This document shows positions 1 to 8,318 of a stretch of DNA of 64,000 nt, one piece after another. The first letter of the stretch is position 1. Every line of letters starts with the position of its first letter. The notes beneath the pieces are model-generated. The model was not told the DNA's origin. It saw only the letters and a program-made list of their open reading frames with translations, and made no database searches. The stretch is from Prochlorococcus marinus str. MIT 9301 (GTDB lineage: Bacteria; Cyanobacteriota; Cyanobacteriia; PCC-6307; Cyanobiaceae): positions 434,001-498,000 of the forward strand of contig NC_009091.1 of NCBI RefSeq assembly GCF_000015965.1, read 5' to 3'. Position numbers and translations under genes: made by a program.

Positions 1-229
1 GAACTTAAAAGAAAAAATATTTTTAGCCTGGTTAGCCCCAAGAGGTATTGTTACTGCGGCTGTAGCTTCTCTTTTTTCTATCAGATTAGAGCAGGCTGGT
101 ATCCTTGGGGCTGGCCGTCTACAAGGTTTAGTTTTTCTTACTATTTTGATGACAGTAGGAATACAAGGACTTTCAGCTAAACCTTTGGTAAATAGACTTA
201 AATTAGGCCAAAAAAATAATTTTGATTGA
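1..229 (+). CDS. Na+/H+ antiporter, CPA1 family (C-terminal fragment)
   Basis: An open frame enters from the left edge (first full codon at position 2) and ends with TGA at 227-229. The 75 visible residues contain A-P-R-G-I-V-T-A-A-V, the conserved segment of CPA1/NhaP-type cation/proton antiporters in the last part of the membrane domain, followed by hydrophobic helices and a short basic tail ending KLGQKNNFD. The protein would exchange Na+ or K+ for H+ across the plasma membrane. Only the C-terminus is in the window, so subfamily and ion specificity cannot be judged. The gene meets gltX tail to tail with no spacer (229/230). Confidence 0.75.
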   Translation, partial: NLKEKIFLAWLAPRGIVTAAVASLFSIRLEQAGILGAGRLQGLVFLTILMTVGIQGLSAKPLVNRLKLGQKNNFD

Positions 230-1660
230 TTAAAGACATCTTTCAATTCGAGTTCTATCAGTTTTACTTTCTGCGAAAAGCTCCCAACTTTGAATTAAAT
301 CTGGCCCACTGAGAGATCCAAAAAAGGCTACTCTTAGTGATTTCATTAATATCCCTTTTTTAATATTATGCTTTTTTGAGATTTCGTTTATTATTTCTTT
401 GGCTTTCTCTTTATTTAGTTTTATAGTATTTTTCTCAATTAAATAATTTAAGATTAGTTTTAAAGATAATTTGCTTTCCCGGATTTCCAGAAAATCTTGA
501 CCTTCTTTTTGAATTGTAGGTATCAAGAAAAATGGTTTTGATTGATCAATTGAATCTTTTAAAAGAGTCATAGAGTCTCTAATCAAAATTGCTAATTTAT
601 TAGCCCATTCTTCAGATGGCGGCTTCCAACCATTGTCGTCCCAGTATTTTCTCATGATCTCAATTAACTTAATTGATTCAATATTTTTTATATATTGAGA
701 ATTAATCCAGTTGAGTTTTTCCCAACTAAATTTGGCTCCAGCTTTATTTATTTCTGATAAGTCAAAAATTTTAGATATCTCTTCAAGAGAAAGTATTTCT
801 CTGTCGGCAGATTTTGGAGACCAACCTAAAAATGCCATATAGTTCGATAGGGCCTCAGGTAAATATCCCATTTCTCTAAATTCGTCGATTGAAGTAACGC
901 AATCTCTCTTAGATAATTTTTTCCCTTCGCTATTCAGTATTAAGGGTGTATGCGAAAAAGTTGGTAAATTAAAATTTAATGCTTTATAAATCAATATTTG
1001 TTTTGCAGTGTTCGAGATATGGTCTTCACCCCTTACAACGTGAGTAATATTCATGAAATTATCATCAACTACTACTGCAAGATTATACAAAGGATCACCA
1101 ATCTCATATCCCTTAGCCCTTCTTGATAAAACTAAATCACCGCCCAAATCCTTACCTTGCCATTTGATTTCGCCTCTTATCTGATCTATCCATTTAATTT
1201 CAATTTTTTCATCAATCTTAAATCTTATTACCGAAGTCCGCCCTTGGGATATGAATGTTTCTATTTCTTCTTTTGAAAGACTTCTGTGTCTATTATCATG
1301 CTTTGGAGGTAATCCTTTCTTTTTTTGTTCTTCTCTTAATTCAGATATTTCATCTTCTGATGTAAAGCACCTATATGCAGCTCCACATTCCAATAGTTTT
1401 TTGATATAACTTTTGTGAATCGAAATTCGGTCACTTTGCTTTATAGGTTCTTCATCCCATTTAAGCCCAAGCCATTTCAAGCCTTCTAATATATTTTTTG
1501 TATATTCAGATTTAGATCGAAGAAAATCTGTATCTTCTATTCTGATAAGAAATTTTCCACCTATTTTTTGTGCATACAACCAATTGAATAGTGCTGTTCG
1601 TGCTGTCCCAATATGAAATAAACCCGTTGGACTCGGGGCTAGTCTTAAACGTTTTTCCAA
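230..1660 (-). CDS. gltX: Glutamyl-tRNA synthetase
   Basis: Class I aminoacyl-tRNA synthetase of 476 aa that charges tRNA-Glu; in phototrophs glutamyl-tRNA is also the precursor of 5-aminolevulinate and so of haem and chlorophyll. The HIGH-type signature is HIGT at residues 16-19 and the KMSKS-type loop is KLSKR at 248-252. RGEDH near residue 211 is also typical of GluRS. The C-terminal part is the helical anticodon-binding region. Length is normal for bacterial GluRS. Cyanobacterial GluRS is usually non-discriminating (it also charges tRNA-Gln); that is family knowledge, not read here. It is the last gene of a minus-strand run and lies 17 bp downstream of tRNA-Asp. Confidence 0.97.
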   Translation of the reverse strand: MEKRLRLAPSPTGLFHIGTARTALFNWLYAQKIGGKFLIRIEDTDFLRSKSEYTKNILEGLKWLGLKWDEEPIKQSDRISIHKSYIKKLLECGAAYRCFTSEDEISELREEQKKKGLPPKHDNRHRSLSKEEIETFISQGRTSVIRFKIDEKIEIKWIDQIRGEIKWQGKDLGGDLVLSRRAKGYEIGDPLYNLAVVVDDNFMNITHVVRGEDHISNTAKQILIYKALNFNLPTFSHTPLILNSEGKKLSKRDCVTSIDEFREMGYLPEALSNYMAFLGWSPKSADREILSLEEISKIFDLSEINKAGAKFSWEKLNWINSQYIKNIESIKLIEIMRKYWDDNGWKPPSEEWANKLAILIRDSMTLLKDSIDQSKPFFLIPTIQKEGQDFLEIRESKLSLKLILNYLIEKNTIKLNKEKAKEIINEISKKHNIKKGILMKSLRVAFFGSLSGPDLIQSWELFAESKTDRTRIERCL

Positions 1661-1677
1661 ATTTCTTTTAGAAAAAA

Positions 1678-1751
1678 CGGGACCGACGGGATTCGAACCC
1701 GCAACTTCCGCCGTGACAGGGCGGTGCTCTAACCAGTTGAACTACGGTCCC
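1678..1751 (-). tRNA. tRNA-Asp (anticodon GTC)
   Basis: The complement folds as a canonical cloverleaf. The acceptor stem pairs GGGACCG with CGGTCCC, the anticodon stem-loop is CCGCC-CTGTCAC-GGCGG with anticodon GTC, and the T-arm contains GGTTCGAATCC. The discriminator base is G, as expected for tRNA-Asp. CCA is not encoded. It lies between the 64-residue protein gene and gltX on the same strand. Confidence 0.96.
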
Positions 1752-1759
1752 AGAGTTTT

Positions 1760-1779
1760 GTTCTAAATTTATTTAGAAC
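1760..1779. repeat. 9-bp inverted repeat just upstream of tRNA-Asp
   Basis: GTTCTAAAT and ATTTAGAAC are perfect complements separated by 2 nt. The dyad ends 8 bp before the 5' end of tRNA-Asp, so it lies in the tRNA's leader or promoter region. It has no following T-run in the minus direction and is AT-rich, so a Rho-independent terminator is unlikely. It may be chance in such AT-rich DNA. Confidence 0.35.
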
Positions 1780-1900
1780 TTCATTCTTAAAATTATCAGA
1801 TCATAATACTTAATTTATGGGGTTGTAATAAAAAAAATTTATTAATTTGAGGATTTACAGAAATAATTAGTCTTTTAACTGCCTTAGTGTAAACAACTAT

Positions 1901-2095
1901 TTATTTCTGAGGTCTAAAACCAGCAGGTTCTATCAACCTAACTTGATTGCCTCTAGCAGTAAATTCTCTGCCTTGGTCACTTTGTACGACAACTCTCCCA
2001 CCAGACTTAACTCTGATAACTCTTGCACGAACCCATCCTAAAGCCGCTGATTCGAGGACTTTAACTACGTCCCCGGGTTGAAGATCTAACTCCAT
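1901..2095 (-). CDS. Small conserved-looking cyanobacterial protein, SH3-like
   Basis: A 64-residue product rich in Val, Arg and Gly that begins MELDLQPGDVVKVLES. The alternating hydrophobic pattern with PGDVV...RARVIRVKSGGRVVVQSD looks like a small beta-barrel (SH3/KOW-like), the type of fold that often binds RNA or protein. I do not recognise a named family. It is net basic and less AT-biased than its neighbours, as expected for a real, conserved gene. It sits between tRNA-Trp (36 bp upstream on the minus strand) and tRNA-Asp, downstream of rplS, so expression with the translation genes is plausible. Function is unknown. Confidence 0.75.
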   Translation of the reverse strand: MELDLQPGDVVKVLESAALGWVRARVIRVKSGGRVVVQSDQGREFTARGNQVRLIEPAGFRPQK

Positions 2096-2130
2096 CTTAT
2101 GAAAAAATGATTTACATAATGTTGATCAAA

Positions 2131-2203
2131 CGCGTCGTGGAGGACTTGAACCCCCGACATCAGGTTTTGGAGACCTGCGTTCTACCAACTGAACTAACGA
2201 CGC
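2131..2203 (-). tRNA. tRNA-Trp (anticodon CCA)
   Basis: The complement gives acceptor GCGTCGT pairing with ACGACGC, anticodon arm CAGGT-CTCCAAA-ACCTG with anticodon CCA, and T-arm GGGGGTTCAAGTCC. The discriminator is G. CCA is not encoded. It lies 53 bp downstream of rplS on the same strand. Confidence 0.96.
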
Positions 2204-2256
2204 ATTTAAATAATTATAAGCGTCTTTGTGACCAATAAGTTGATTAATTTACAACT

Positions 2257-2736
2257 TTATCGATCAAAGCGTTGTTTTACGCGAGTAGCTTTTCCTACTC
2301 TATCTCTCAGATAGAATAACTTAGCTCTTCTTACTTTACCTCTACGTTCAACTTTTAGAGAGGCAACCTGTGGACTATGTAGCATAAATACTCTTTCAAC
2401 ACCTATACCCTGAAAAATTCTTCTAACTGTAATAGTCTGGTTAATTCCTCCATGTCTTTTTGCTATGACAACGCCTTCATAAGGTTGGACTCTTTCTTTA
2501 TTACCTTCTGTAATTTTCACACCAACTTTAACAGTGTCCCCAACATAAATTTCAGGTAATTCTTTTTTTAATTGTTCGTTCTCAAATTCCTTAATAAGAT
2601 TGGATGCGCTTAAGGTTTGCGTAGTCTCAGAAACCGTATTTTTTTCTTTTTGTTCAACTGCCACATCAACTGATGCTCCAGCTTTAATACCGGTTTCTAA
2701 ATCCTTCTCTTGTTTCTCTTTGGCCATTTTGGTCAT
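2257..2736 (-). CDS. rplS: 50S ribosomal protein L19
   Basis: L19 lies at the 30S-50S interface. The conserved body starts near residue 57 ([20 protein letters not shown]), continues with [15 protein letters not shown] and ends with [24 protein letters not shown], all classic L19. The product is 159 aa against roughly 115-120 in most bacteria. The extra ~45 N-terminal residues are charged and low in complexity, a lineage extension of unknown role. The start at 2736 is supported by an AGGAT-type ribosome site about 8 nt upstream; a second ATG lies 3 codons in. It follows the PepSY-like gene by 23 bp. Confidence 0.95.
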   Translation of the reverse strand: MTKMAKEKQEKDLETGIKAGASVDVAVEQKEKNTVSETTQTLSASNLIKEFENEQLKKELPEIYVGDTVKVGVKITEGNKERVQPYEGVVIAKRHGGINQTITVRRIFQGIGVERVFMLHSPQVASLKVERRGKVRRAKLFYLRDRVGKATRVKQRFDR

Positions 2737-2759
2737 TATTATCCTACAAGTTCTATATC

Positions 2760-3068
2760 TTAACCTTTTGACTCGCCTTTAGTAACCTTTTTGGTAAATG
2801 AAATTGTTTTTGAAAACATTTGGAATCCTGTGACGAGCATCCATAAAACTCCAAGGGAATTAAATATTACGTATATAAGTTCTCCATTATCTCCAAGCCA
2901 TTCGCCCTCATGGAGAGACATTAACCAATGAACTTGTTCTCTAGAGTAACCCAGTAAATCTTTTGAAACCCTATAAAGAAGACCTGTAATTGAAGATATA
3001 AATAAGGGAAGAAAAATCCAGGGCGCCAAAGCCTTATGAAATTGCCTAGAATTAAATAAAGTTTTCAT
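2760..3068 (-). CDS. PepSY-associated TM-like small membrane protein
   Basis: 102 residues with two hydrophobic segments, near residues 14-32 ([20 protein letters not shown]) and 63-83 ([19 protein letters not shown]). An early His ([10 protein letters not shown]), the S-S-I-T-G-L segment and the LHEGEW loop resemble PepSY-associated transmembrane proteins, which are often linked to iron or redox functions. It is too short to hold a complete PepSY domain. It lies directly upstream of rplS on the same strand and diverges from map. Function is unknown and the family assignment is tentative. Confidence 0.7.
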   Translation of the reverse strand: MKTLFNSRQFHKALAPWIFLPLFISSITGLLYRVSKDLLGYSREQVHWLMSLHEGEWLGDNGELIYVIFNSLGVLWMLVTGFQMFSKTISFTKKVTKGESKG

Positions 3069-3163
3069 TTTCGTTTCTTTCCCATTGTTATTGATAGATT
3101 TAAGATAGCCAAGATCATAAAGGCTATTTTGAAGATATTTACCTATTACTATTATTTATTCCA

Positions 3164-4003
3164 ATGAGACATTTTGCAGATCTTTTGTTAAATAAAAATA
3201 ATTCCAAAGCTAATGATCAAGTCCCCTTTATTCAGAGGAGAAGAGGAATTGAAATAAAGTCGTCACGGGAAATAAATTTGATGAAAAAATCTAGCAGAAT
3301 TGTAGCTACTGTTTTGAGAGAAATTAATGACTTAATTAAACCTGGAATGAGTACAAAAGATTTAGATGATTTCGCAGAAAAGAGGATAAAAAGTTTTGGA
3401 GCTGTCCCAAGTTTCAAGGGCTACCATGGTTTCCCTTCTAGTATTTGTTCTAGTATTAATAATGAGGTTGTACATGGTATTCCAAGTAAAAATAAAATAA
3501 TTAAAAATGGTGACTTGGTTAAAATTGATACAGGGGCATATTTAGATGGTTTCCATGGAGATAGTTGTATATCAATTTGTGTAGGAGAAGTTAGTCCAAA
3601 GGCTCAAAAACTTAGTGATATAGCTTTTAAAGCATTGTATGCGGGGCTTTCGAAAATCAAGGCAGGTAATACACTTCTAGATGTGGCTGGGGAAATCGAA
3701 GACGTTGTTGTAAAAAATGGCTTTAGTGTTGTAGAAGACTATACAGGTCATGGTGTTGGACGAAATCTTCATGAAGAACCATCGGTATTTAATTTTCGGA
3801 CCAAAGAATTGCCTAACGTTGTCCTTCGCGAAGGAATGACATTAGCGGTTGAACCCATTGTTAATGAAGGGACTAAATTTTGCAAAACACTAAATGATAG
3901 ATGGACCGTAATAACAAAAGATGGAAAACTATCAGCCCAATGGGAGCATACAATAGTTGTTTTAAAAGATGGTATTGAAATATTGACAGATCGAGATTTT
4001 TAG
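3164..4003 (+). CDS. map: Methionine aminopeptidase, type I
   Basis: Removes the initiator Met from nascent proteins. The 279-aa product has the pita-bread metal-site residues in order: DTGAYLDGFHGDS (two Asp), GHGVGRNLHEEP (His), AVEPIVNEG (Glu) and QWEHTIV (Glu). The substrate-side His is in GYHGFPSSICSS. About 25 extra N-terminal residues precede the catalytic domain and carry no zinc-finger cysteines, so this is not the eukaryote-like long form. It starts at ATG 3164, is divergent from the PepSY-like gene, and ends 3 bp before the convergent SDR gene. Confidence 0.96.
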   Translation: MRHFADLLLNKNNSKANDQVPFIQRRRGIEIKSSREINLMKKSSRIVATVLREINDLIKPGMSTKDLDDFAEKRIKSFGAVPSFKGYHGFPSSICSSINNEVVHGIPSKNKIIKNGDLVKIDTGAYLDGFHGDSCISICVGEVSPKAQKLSDIAFKALYAGLSKIKAGNTLLDVAGEIEDVVVKNGFSVVEDYTGHGVGRNLHEEPSVFNFRTKELPNVVLREGMTLAVEPIVNEGTKFCKTLNDRWTVITKDGKLSAQWEHTIVVLKDGIEILTDRDF

Positions 4004-4006
4004 GAA

Positions 4007-4726
4007 CTAAGATTTATATTTATAGATAATTTGGCAATATAAAAAATTAAAAAATTCTTTCAATGGGAAAATTACATAAGTTAAAGGGTTTGGACTAATT
4101 ATTACTAAATAATTTTTTGAATTGGCTAAATCATAAATTTTTTTTGAAACAAATTTGGGACTCATTATTCCTAGAGGATTTAATTCTGATTTAAAAGGCC
4201 CTAAGATAATTTTTTTAATTATTAATTTTTTCTTTGTATTTTTGTCCAGTAGATTTTTTTTGAAAGAAACTAATTGACCAATAAGGGATTTACTAATCTC
4301 ATATGACGGATTTAGGGCGGGTAATATTTCTGCTTCAGATGTATTTATCCAAATCTCTTTTTTTATTTGTGAATCATTGCTTAGAGCAATATCTTCAAAT
4401 AAATTTAGAAATTTGAATTTGCTTAATGCATTTATCTCAATTGAGTTTTCATAATTAGAATTTTCTCTACTCAAATCATATACACCATGGTTCAAAATTA
4501 AAATGTCTATATTCTCTAATTGTTTTTTTAATGACGACTCCTTCCCACATTCCCATTTAATCCATTCATTTGGAGATTCAAGATTTATTTCATAATTATT
4601 TTTACTATGAGTAAATCCAATCACTTTATACCCTTTTTGACGAAACAACTTTGTCAATTCTTTCCCTAGCGCACCTGAGGCTCCAGTAATCCCTATGGTT
4701 TTTTTGTTTTTGGTTGGATTTATCAT
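4007..4726 (-). CDS. Short-chain dehydrogenase/reductase-like protein
   Basis: 239 residues beginning with a Rossmann nucleotide-binding motif, GITGASGALGKEL (about residues 12-24). LILNHGVYD stands where SDRs have NNAG, and a YxxxK-type site is visible as YEISK. The WINTSEAEI strand stands where the catalytic-Ser strand is expected. This suggests an NAD(P)H-dependent SDR with a divergent NNAG motif (NHG). The substrate is unknown. The AT-rich C-terminal ~40 residues are Lys/Ile/Tyr-rich. Its stop lies 3 bp from that of map. Confidence 0.8.
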   Translation of the reverse strand: MINPTKNKKTIGITGASGALGKELTKLFRQKGYKVIGFTHSKNNYEINLESPNEWIKWECGKESSLKKQLENIDILILNHGVYDLSRENSNYENSIEINALSKFKFLNLFEDIALSNDSQIKKEIWINTSEAEILPALNPSYEISKSLIGQLVSFKKNLLDKNTKKKLIIKKIILGPFKSELNPLGIMSPKFVSKKIYDLANSKNYLVIISPNPLTYVIFPLKEFFNFLYCQIIYKYKS

Positions 4727-4880
4727 TTTGCTTGATTTTTATGAGATACCAAAGAATTAAAATAAATTTACCAAAAAAAGATTATTTATTTTTTTATTTG
4801 ATTAAAACTCATAAATAAATATTTGTTTAGTTCTGAAAAAAATATTATCTTAAACCTATTAATAAATAATTTACTAAATT

Positions 4881-5990
4881 ATGAGCGATATATTATTAAT
4901 TGGCTCATGTGAGCCATTTAGTGGTAAGTCTGCAATGGTTCTTGGGATAGCAAAAAAACTTTTACAGAAGAAAAAAAAAGTACGCATTGGAAAACCTTTA
5001 GCAACGTGTATTGAACTTACAAATCTTCCCTCAATGTCTTATGAAGGATTAATAGATGATGATGTGAAGTTTATTGGATCAACTTTAAATATCGAAGAGG
5101 AGAATTTAATTTCTTCAGTAGGGTTATTGGATAATATCTCAGCTGAAAAAAGAATCTTCAATAAAGACTTACTCCCAGGAAAAGGTTTTGATCAGATTGA
5201 AGGATTGGTCAATGATGATTTTGAAGGTCTTAATATTTTAGAGGCAGCAGGAAGTCTTCATGAGGGTATGATTTATGGCTTAAGTCTCCCGCAACTAGCT
5301 AGGGATTTAGATGCGAAAGTTCTAATTGTGAATTTATGGGAAGATTGTAAAAGTGTGGATGCATTACTTGATGCGAAAAAACAATTAGGTGAAAAATTGG
5401 CTGGAGTTGTATTAAATGGAGTTTTGACGCAAGAACTCGAAAAAGTAAAAAATGAAATAATACCCTCTCTTAAAGATCTGGATATTGAAGTGTTTGGAGT
5501 GATGCCTAAATCACCACTTCTTAGAAGTGTCACTGTAGGTGAGCTTGTAAGAAGACTAGATGCCCAAGTAATTTGTTGCCCCGAAAAAGATCAATTGCTT
5601 GTTGAAACATTAAGTATTGGTGCAATGGGGGTAAATTCTGCAATGGAATTTTTCAGGAGAAGACGTAATATGGCTGTAGTTACTGGAGCTGATAGAACTG
5701 ATATCCAACTTGCTGCTTTGGAGGCTTCGACTCAATGCCTTATTTTAACTGGTTTAGGAGATCCTTTGTCACAATTAATTCATAGAGCGGAGGAATTAGA
5801 GGTGCCAATTTTAAAAGTGGAATTAGATACTCTTTCCACAGTAGAAATTATTGAACAAGCTTTTGGTCATGTCAGAATACATGAATCAATTAAAGCTTCT
5901 TATGCTATTCAATTAGTTCAAGAGAATGTAAATCTAAAAAGAATTCTCGAAAAGATAGATTTTCCCTGCAATTTTTCAGATAAATGCTAA
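4881..5990 (+). CDS. BioD-like / DRTGG-domain protein (stand-alone N-terminal part of long phosphotransacetylase)
   Basis: 369 aa. Residues 1-200 form a P-loop NTPase-like domain related to BioD/CobB: the N-terminus reads LLIGSCEPFSGKSAMVLG, a Walker-A-like G-x(4)-GKS. The second part holds a DRTGG-type domain: AVVTGADRTDIQLAALEASTQCLILTGL. This is the architecture of the regulatory N-terminus of long Pta enzymes, without the phosphotransacetylase catalytic domain. A regulatory or ligand-sensing role is an inference; no reaction can be assigned. It is followed 25 bp later by the 170-aa Rossmann-type gene, suggesting co-transcription. Confidence 0.82.
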   Translation: MSDILLIGSCEPFSGKSAMVLGIAKKLLQKKKKVRIGKPLATCIELTNLPSMSYEGLIDDDVKFIGSTLNIEEENLISSVGLLDNISAEKRIFNKDLLPGKGFDQIEGLVNDDFEGLNILEAAGSLHEGMIYGLSLPQLARDLDAKVLIVNLWEDCKSVDALLDAKKQLGEKLAGVVLNGVLTQELEKVKNEIIPSLKDLDIEVFGVMPKSPLLRSVTVGELVRRLDAQVICCPEKDQLLVETLSIGAMGVNSAMEFFRRRRNMAVVTGADRTDIQLAALEASTQCLILTGLGDPLSQLIHRAEELEVPILKVELDTLSTVEIIEQAFGHVRIHESIKASYAIQLVQENVNLKRILEKIDFPCNFSDKC

Positions 5991-6015
5991 TTTCAAATAT
6001 AGGAACTTTATTATT

Positions 6016-6528
6016 TTGAGTCGCTCTTTAGATCTACCAGCAACTGAAGGAGTTGATACCTTAGCTCAAGAACTTGCAAAACTCCAAGATAATGGGAAAA
6101 GGAAAATTGCTTTTTTGGGTAGTAGGCACGTACCGGTTGTCGATATTCACTTAATTGAGTTGATAGCAAGGTCCTTAGCAGAAGAAGGTCATAATATCCT
6201 AACTTCTGGATCTCAAGGTGTTAATGCAGCTGTTATTCGAGCTGTCTTAGATATTAATCCATCATTATTAACTGTTTTATTACCCCAAAGTCTTGATAGA
6301 CAAATACCTGAAATAAAGGATCAACTTGAGAGGGTTATGCATTTGGTTGAAAAAAGTGAAAATGATGAATTACCTCTGCCACTAGCAAGTAGTCTTTGTA
6401 ATCAAGAAATTATTTCTAGGTGTGATCAATTAATATGCTTTGCCTTCCACGATAGTGAAACTTTGCTAAATAGTTGTAGATGCGCGGAAGAAATGGGCAA
6501 AGTGGTTAGTTTGTTATTTTTTGATTAA
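6016..6528 (+). CDS. DprA/LOG-like Rossmann-fold protein of unknown function
   Basis: 170 aa. The core KIAFLGSRHVPVVD...IARSLAEEGHNILTSGSQGVNAAVIRAVL matches the pattern of the SLOG superfamily (DprA, lysine-decarboxylase-like LOG), in which the G-S and SG-(S/G)-G loops bind a nucleotide or DNA. It lacks the rest of DprA and the PGGxGT motif of LOG enzymes. The start is TTG at 6016, with an AGGA about 11 nt upstream; no in-frame ATG gives a complete fold. It follows the DRTGG gene and precedes yajQ. A nucleotide-sensing role is conceivable but not shown. Confidence 0.75.
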   Translation: MSRSLDLPATEGVDTLAQELAKLQDNGKRKIAFLGSRHVPVVDIHLIELIARSLAEEGHNILTSGSQGVNAAVIRAVLDINPSLLTVLLPQSLDRQIPEIKDQLERVMHLVEKSENDELPLPLASSLCNQEIISRCDQLICFAFHDSETLLNSCRCAEEMGKVVSLLFFD

Positions 6529-6594
6529 ATTAACCAATTTCCCCTTATAAAAAGATGATTTATGCTAATAATATTTAGCATTTAAAAATTTACT

Positions 6595-7092
6595 ATGGCA
6601 GAAAGTTTTTCATTTGATGTAGTTTCTGATTTTGATAGGCAAGAATTAGTCAATACTTTGGATCAAGTTAAAAGGGAAATTTCTCAGCGTTATGATCTGA
6701 AGGACACAGACACTTTGGTTGATTTAGATAAGGAAAATATTTTTATAATCACTAATAGTGAGCTAACGTTAAATGCTGTCAATGACATAATTAGACAAAA
6801 GGCAATAAAAAGAAACTTATCCTTAAAAATATTTGACTATGGGGATATTGAAATAGTGAGTGGTAATAAAATTAAACAGACAATTTTATTAAAACAAGGA
6901 ATTAAACAAGAAATTGCAAAAAAAATCAGTAAAAATATTAGAGATCAAATTAAAAAAATTAATGTCAGCATCAATGGAGAAACACTCAGAGTTGCTAGTA
7001 AGAGCAAAAATGATCTTCAATTGGCAATTAAGATTGTTAGTGAGTTAGAGGAGTCTTTGAATATTCCTCTAAAAGCTAATAACTTTAGATAA
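6595..7092 (+). CDS. YajQ-family nucleotide-binding protein
   Basis: 165 aa, the family's usual length (about 160-165). The N-terminus MAESFSFDVVSDFDRQELVN and the segment REISQRYDLKDT are hallmark YajQ features; the second half (KQGIKQEIAKKISKNIRD...VNVSINGETLRVASKSKNDLQ) forms the paired ferredoxin-like domain. YajQ proteins have been reported to bind cyclic di-GMP and other nucleotides in some bacteria; the role in picocyanobacteria is unknown. It starts at ATG 6595, 66 bp after the preceding gene, and is followed 27 bp later by a small ORF. Confidence 0.92.
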   Translation: MAESFSFDVVSDFDRQELVNTLDQVKREISQRYDLKDTDTLVDLDKENIFIITNSELTLNAVNDIIRQKAIKRNLSLKIFDYGDIEIVSGNKIKQTILLKQGIKQEIAKKISKNIRDQIKKINVSINGETLRVASKSKNDLQLAIKIVSELEESLNIPLKANNFR

Positions 7093-7119
7093 GATCTTTA
7101 GTAAGGATATTTTAAAAAT

Positions 7120-7329
7120 ATGGCAGATTATTCAGATTCTCTCATTAACTCATTGATTAAGAATGTAAAAGAGTACCCTCGTTTTTCAAAAGAAGAAATA
7201 GAGAAATTTTGTTGGATGGCGGTCCATGAGCATAAGCATGGTGTATTACCCTCCGAATATGATATCAGGGAGATAGATGAAGATCTTTATTTGGAACTTT
7301 TGCAAGAATTTAAATCAAATATCCATTAA
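7120..7329 (+). CDS. Small acidic conserved-looking hypothetical protein
   Basis: 69 residues, starting MADYSDSLINSLIKNVKEYP and ending QEFKSNIH. It appears helical and acidic, with no membrane segment or signal peptide. A His-containing motif, AVHEHKHGVLPSEYDI, is the most distinctive part. I do not recognise the family. It lies 27 bp downstream of yajQ on the same strand, so it is probably in that operon. Confidence 0.7.
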   Translation: MADYSDSLINSLIKNVKEYPRFSKEEIEKFCWMAVHEHKHGVLPSEYDIREIDEDLYLELLQEFKSNIH

Positions 7330-7439
7330 TTAAAATCTATATTTAAACTTACAATTATTAAAAAAATATTTTAATTAAATGTCTTACTAATGCACTAATT
7401 AGTCTATTTAAATATGATTGATTAAAAGAATAAAATTTA

Positions 7440-8243
7440 ATGTCAACATCCTTTAAAAATGTTACACCAACAGGTCCTGGTGGGACAGCAACACTACTGA
7501 TTGTACTCTCTTTTACTGGCTTTCTTTTGCTCACCCAATCATTATTTGTTGTACCTTCTGGACAAGTTGCAGTTGTTACAACACTAGGGAAAGTAAGTGG
7601 CCCCTCTAGGAGAGCTGGTTTAAACTTTAAACTTCCATTTATTCAGTCTGTATATCCATTTGATATAAAAACTCAAGTTCAACCAGAAAAATTTGAAACG
7701 CTAACCAAAGATCTTCAAGTTATTAGAGCTACGGCTACTGTTAAGTATTCAGTAAAACCTAATGAGGCAGGAAGGATCTTCGCAACAATTGCAAGCAGAA
7801 ATAGCGATGTTTATCAGAAAATTGTTCAGCCATCTTTGCTAAAAGCTCTAAAATCAGTCTTTTCTCAATATGAGCTGGAAACAATTGCTACTGAATTCGC
7901 AGTAATTTCTGAAAAAGTTGGCGACACCGTTGCACAAGAATTAAATTCATTCGATTATGTAGATGTTAAGAGTTTAGATCTTACTGGATTAGAGATTGCT
8001 GAAGAATATAGAGCTGCGATTGAACAAAAGCAAATAGCTGGTCAGCAATTACTAAGAGCAAAGACTGAAGTTGAAATCGCTGAACAAGAAGCTCTTAGAT
8101 ATGAAACATTAAATAGAAGTCTCGACGATCAGGTCCTTTTTAAATTATTTCTCGACAAATGGGATGGTAGTACACAAGTTGTTCCTGGCCTACCAGGTTC
8201 AGAGGGAGGTAGTCCTCCAGTAATAGTTGGTGGTAGGAGATAA
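7440..8243 (+). CDS. Prohibitin-like SPFH/Band 7 protein
   Basis: 267 aa. One N-terminal membrane anchor (residues about 18-38, LLIVLSFTGFLLLTQSLFVV) is followed by the SPFH domain: VPSGQVAVVTTLGKVSGPSRRAGLNFKLPFIQSVYPFDIKTQ, then VRATATVKYSV. A heptad-like helical segment (IAGQQLLRAKTEVEIAEQEALR) follows, as in prohibitins. Such proteins form ring scaffolds in membranes and assist membrane proteases and photosystem repair; in this organism that is inference. The start is ATG 7440 and a 110-bp gap upstream should hold its promoter. Confidence 0.9.
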   Translation: MSTSFKNVTPTGPGGTATLLIVLSFTGFLLLTQSLFVVPSGQVAVVTTLGKVSGPSRRAGLNFKLPFIQSVYPFDIKTQVQPEKFETLTKDLQVIRATATVKYSVKPNEAGRIFATIASRNSDVYQKIVQPSLLKALKSVFSQYELETIATEFAVISEKVGDTVAQELNSFDYVDVKSLDLTGLEIAEEYRAAIEQKQIAGQQLLRAKTEVEIAEQEALRYETLNRSLDDQVLFKLFLDKWDGSTQVVPGLPGSEGGSPPVIVGGRR

Positions 8244-8318
8244 TTACTTAAAAATAATCTTTGTATAAGTTTTAATCATTTATTTATTTTTCTTTCTTTA
8301 ATGAGTATGAGTAAATGA

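Noticed and set aside
4741-4818. 25-codon ORF between the SDR and DRTGG genes
   Set aside because: Composition is that of random AT-rich DNA (Lys, Ile, Tyr, Phe), there is no ribosome site, and it lies where divergent promoters are expected.
6595-7092. YajQ as proof of c-di-GMP signalling here
   Set aside because: The protein alone does not show that the nucleotide is made; no cyclase or phosphodiesterase domain is in the window.
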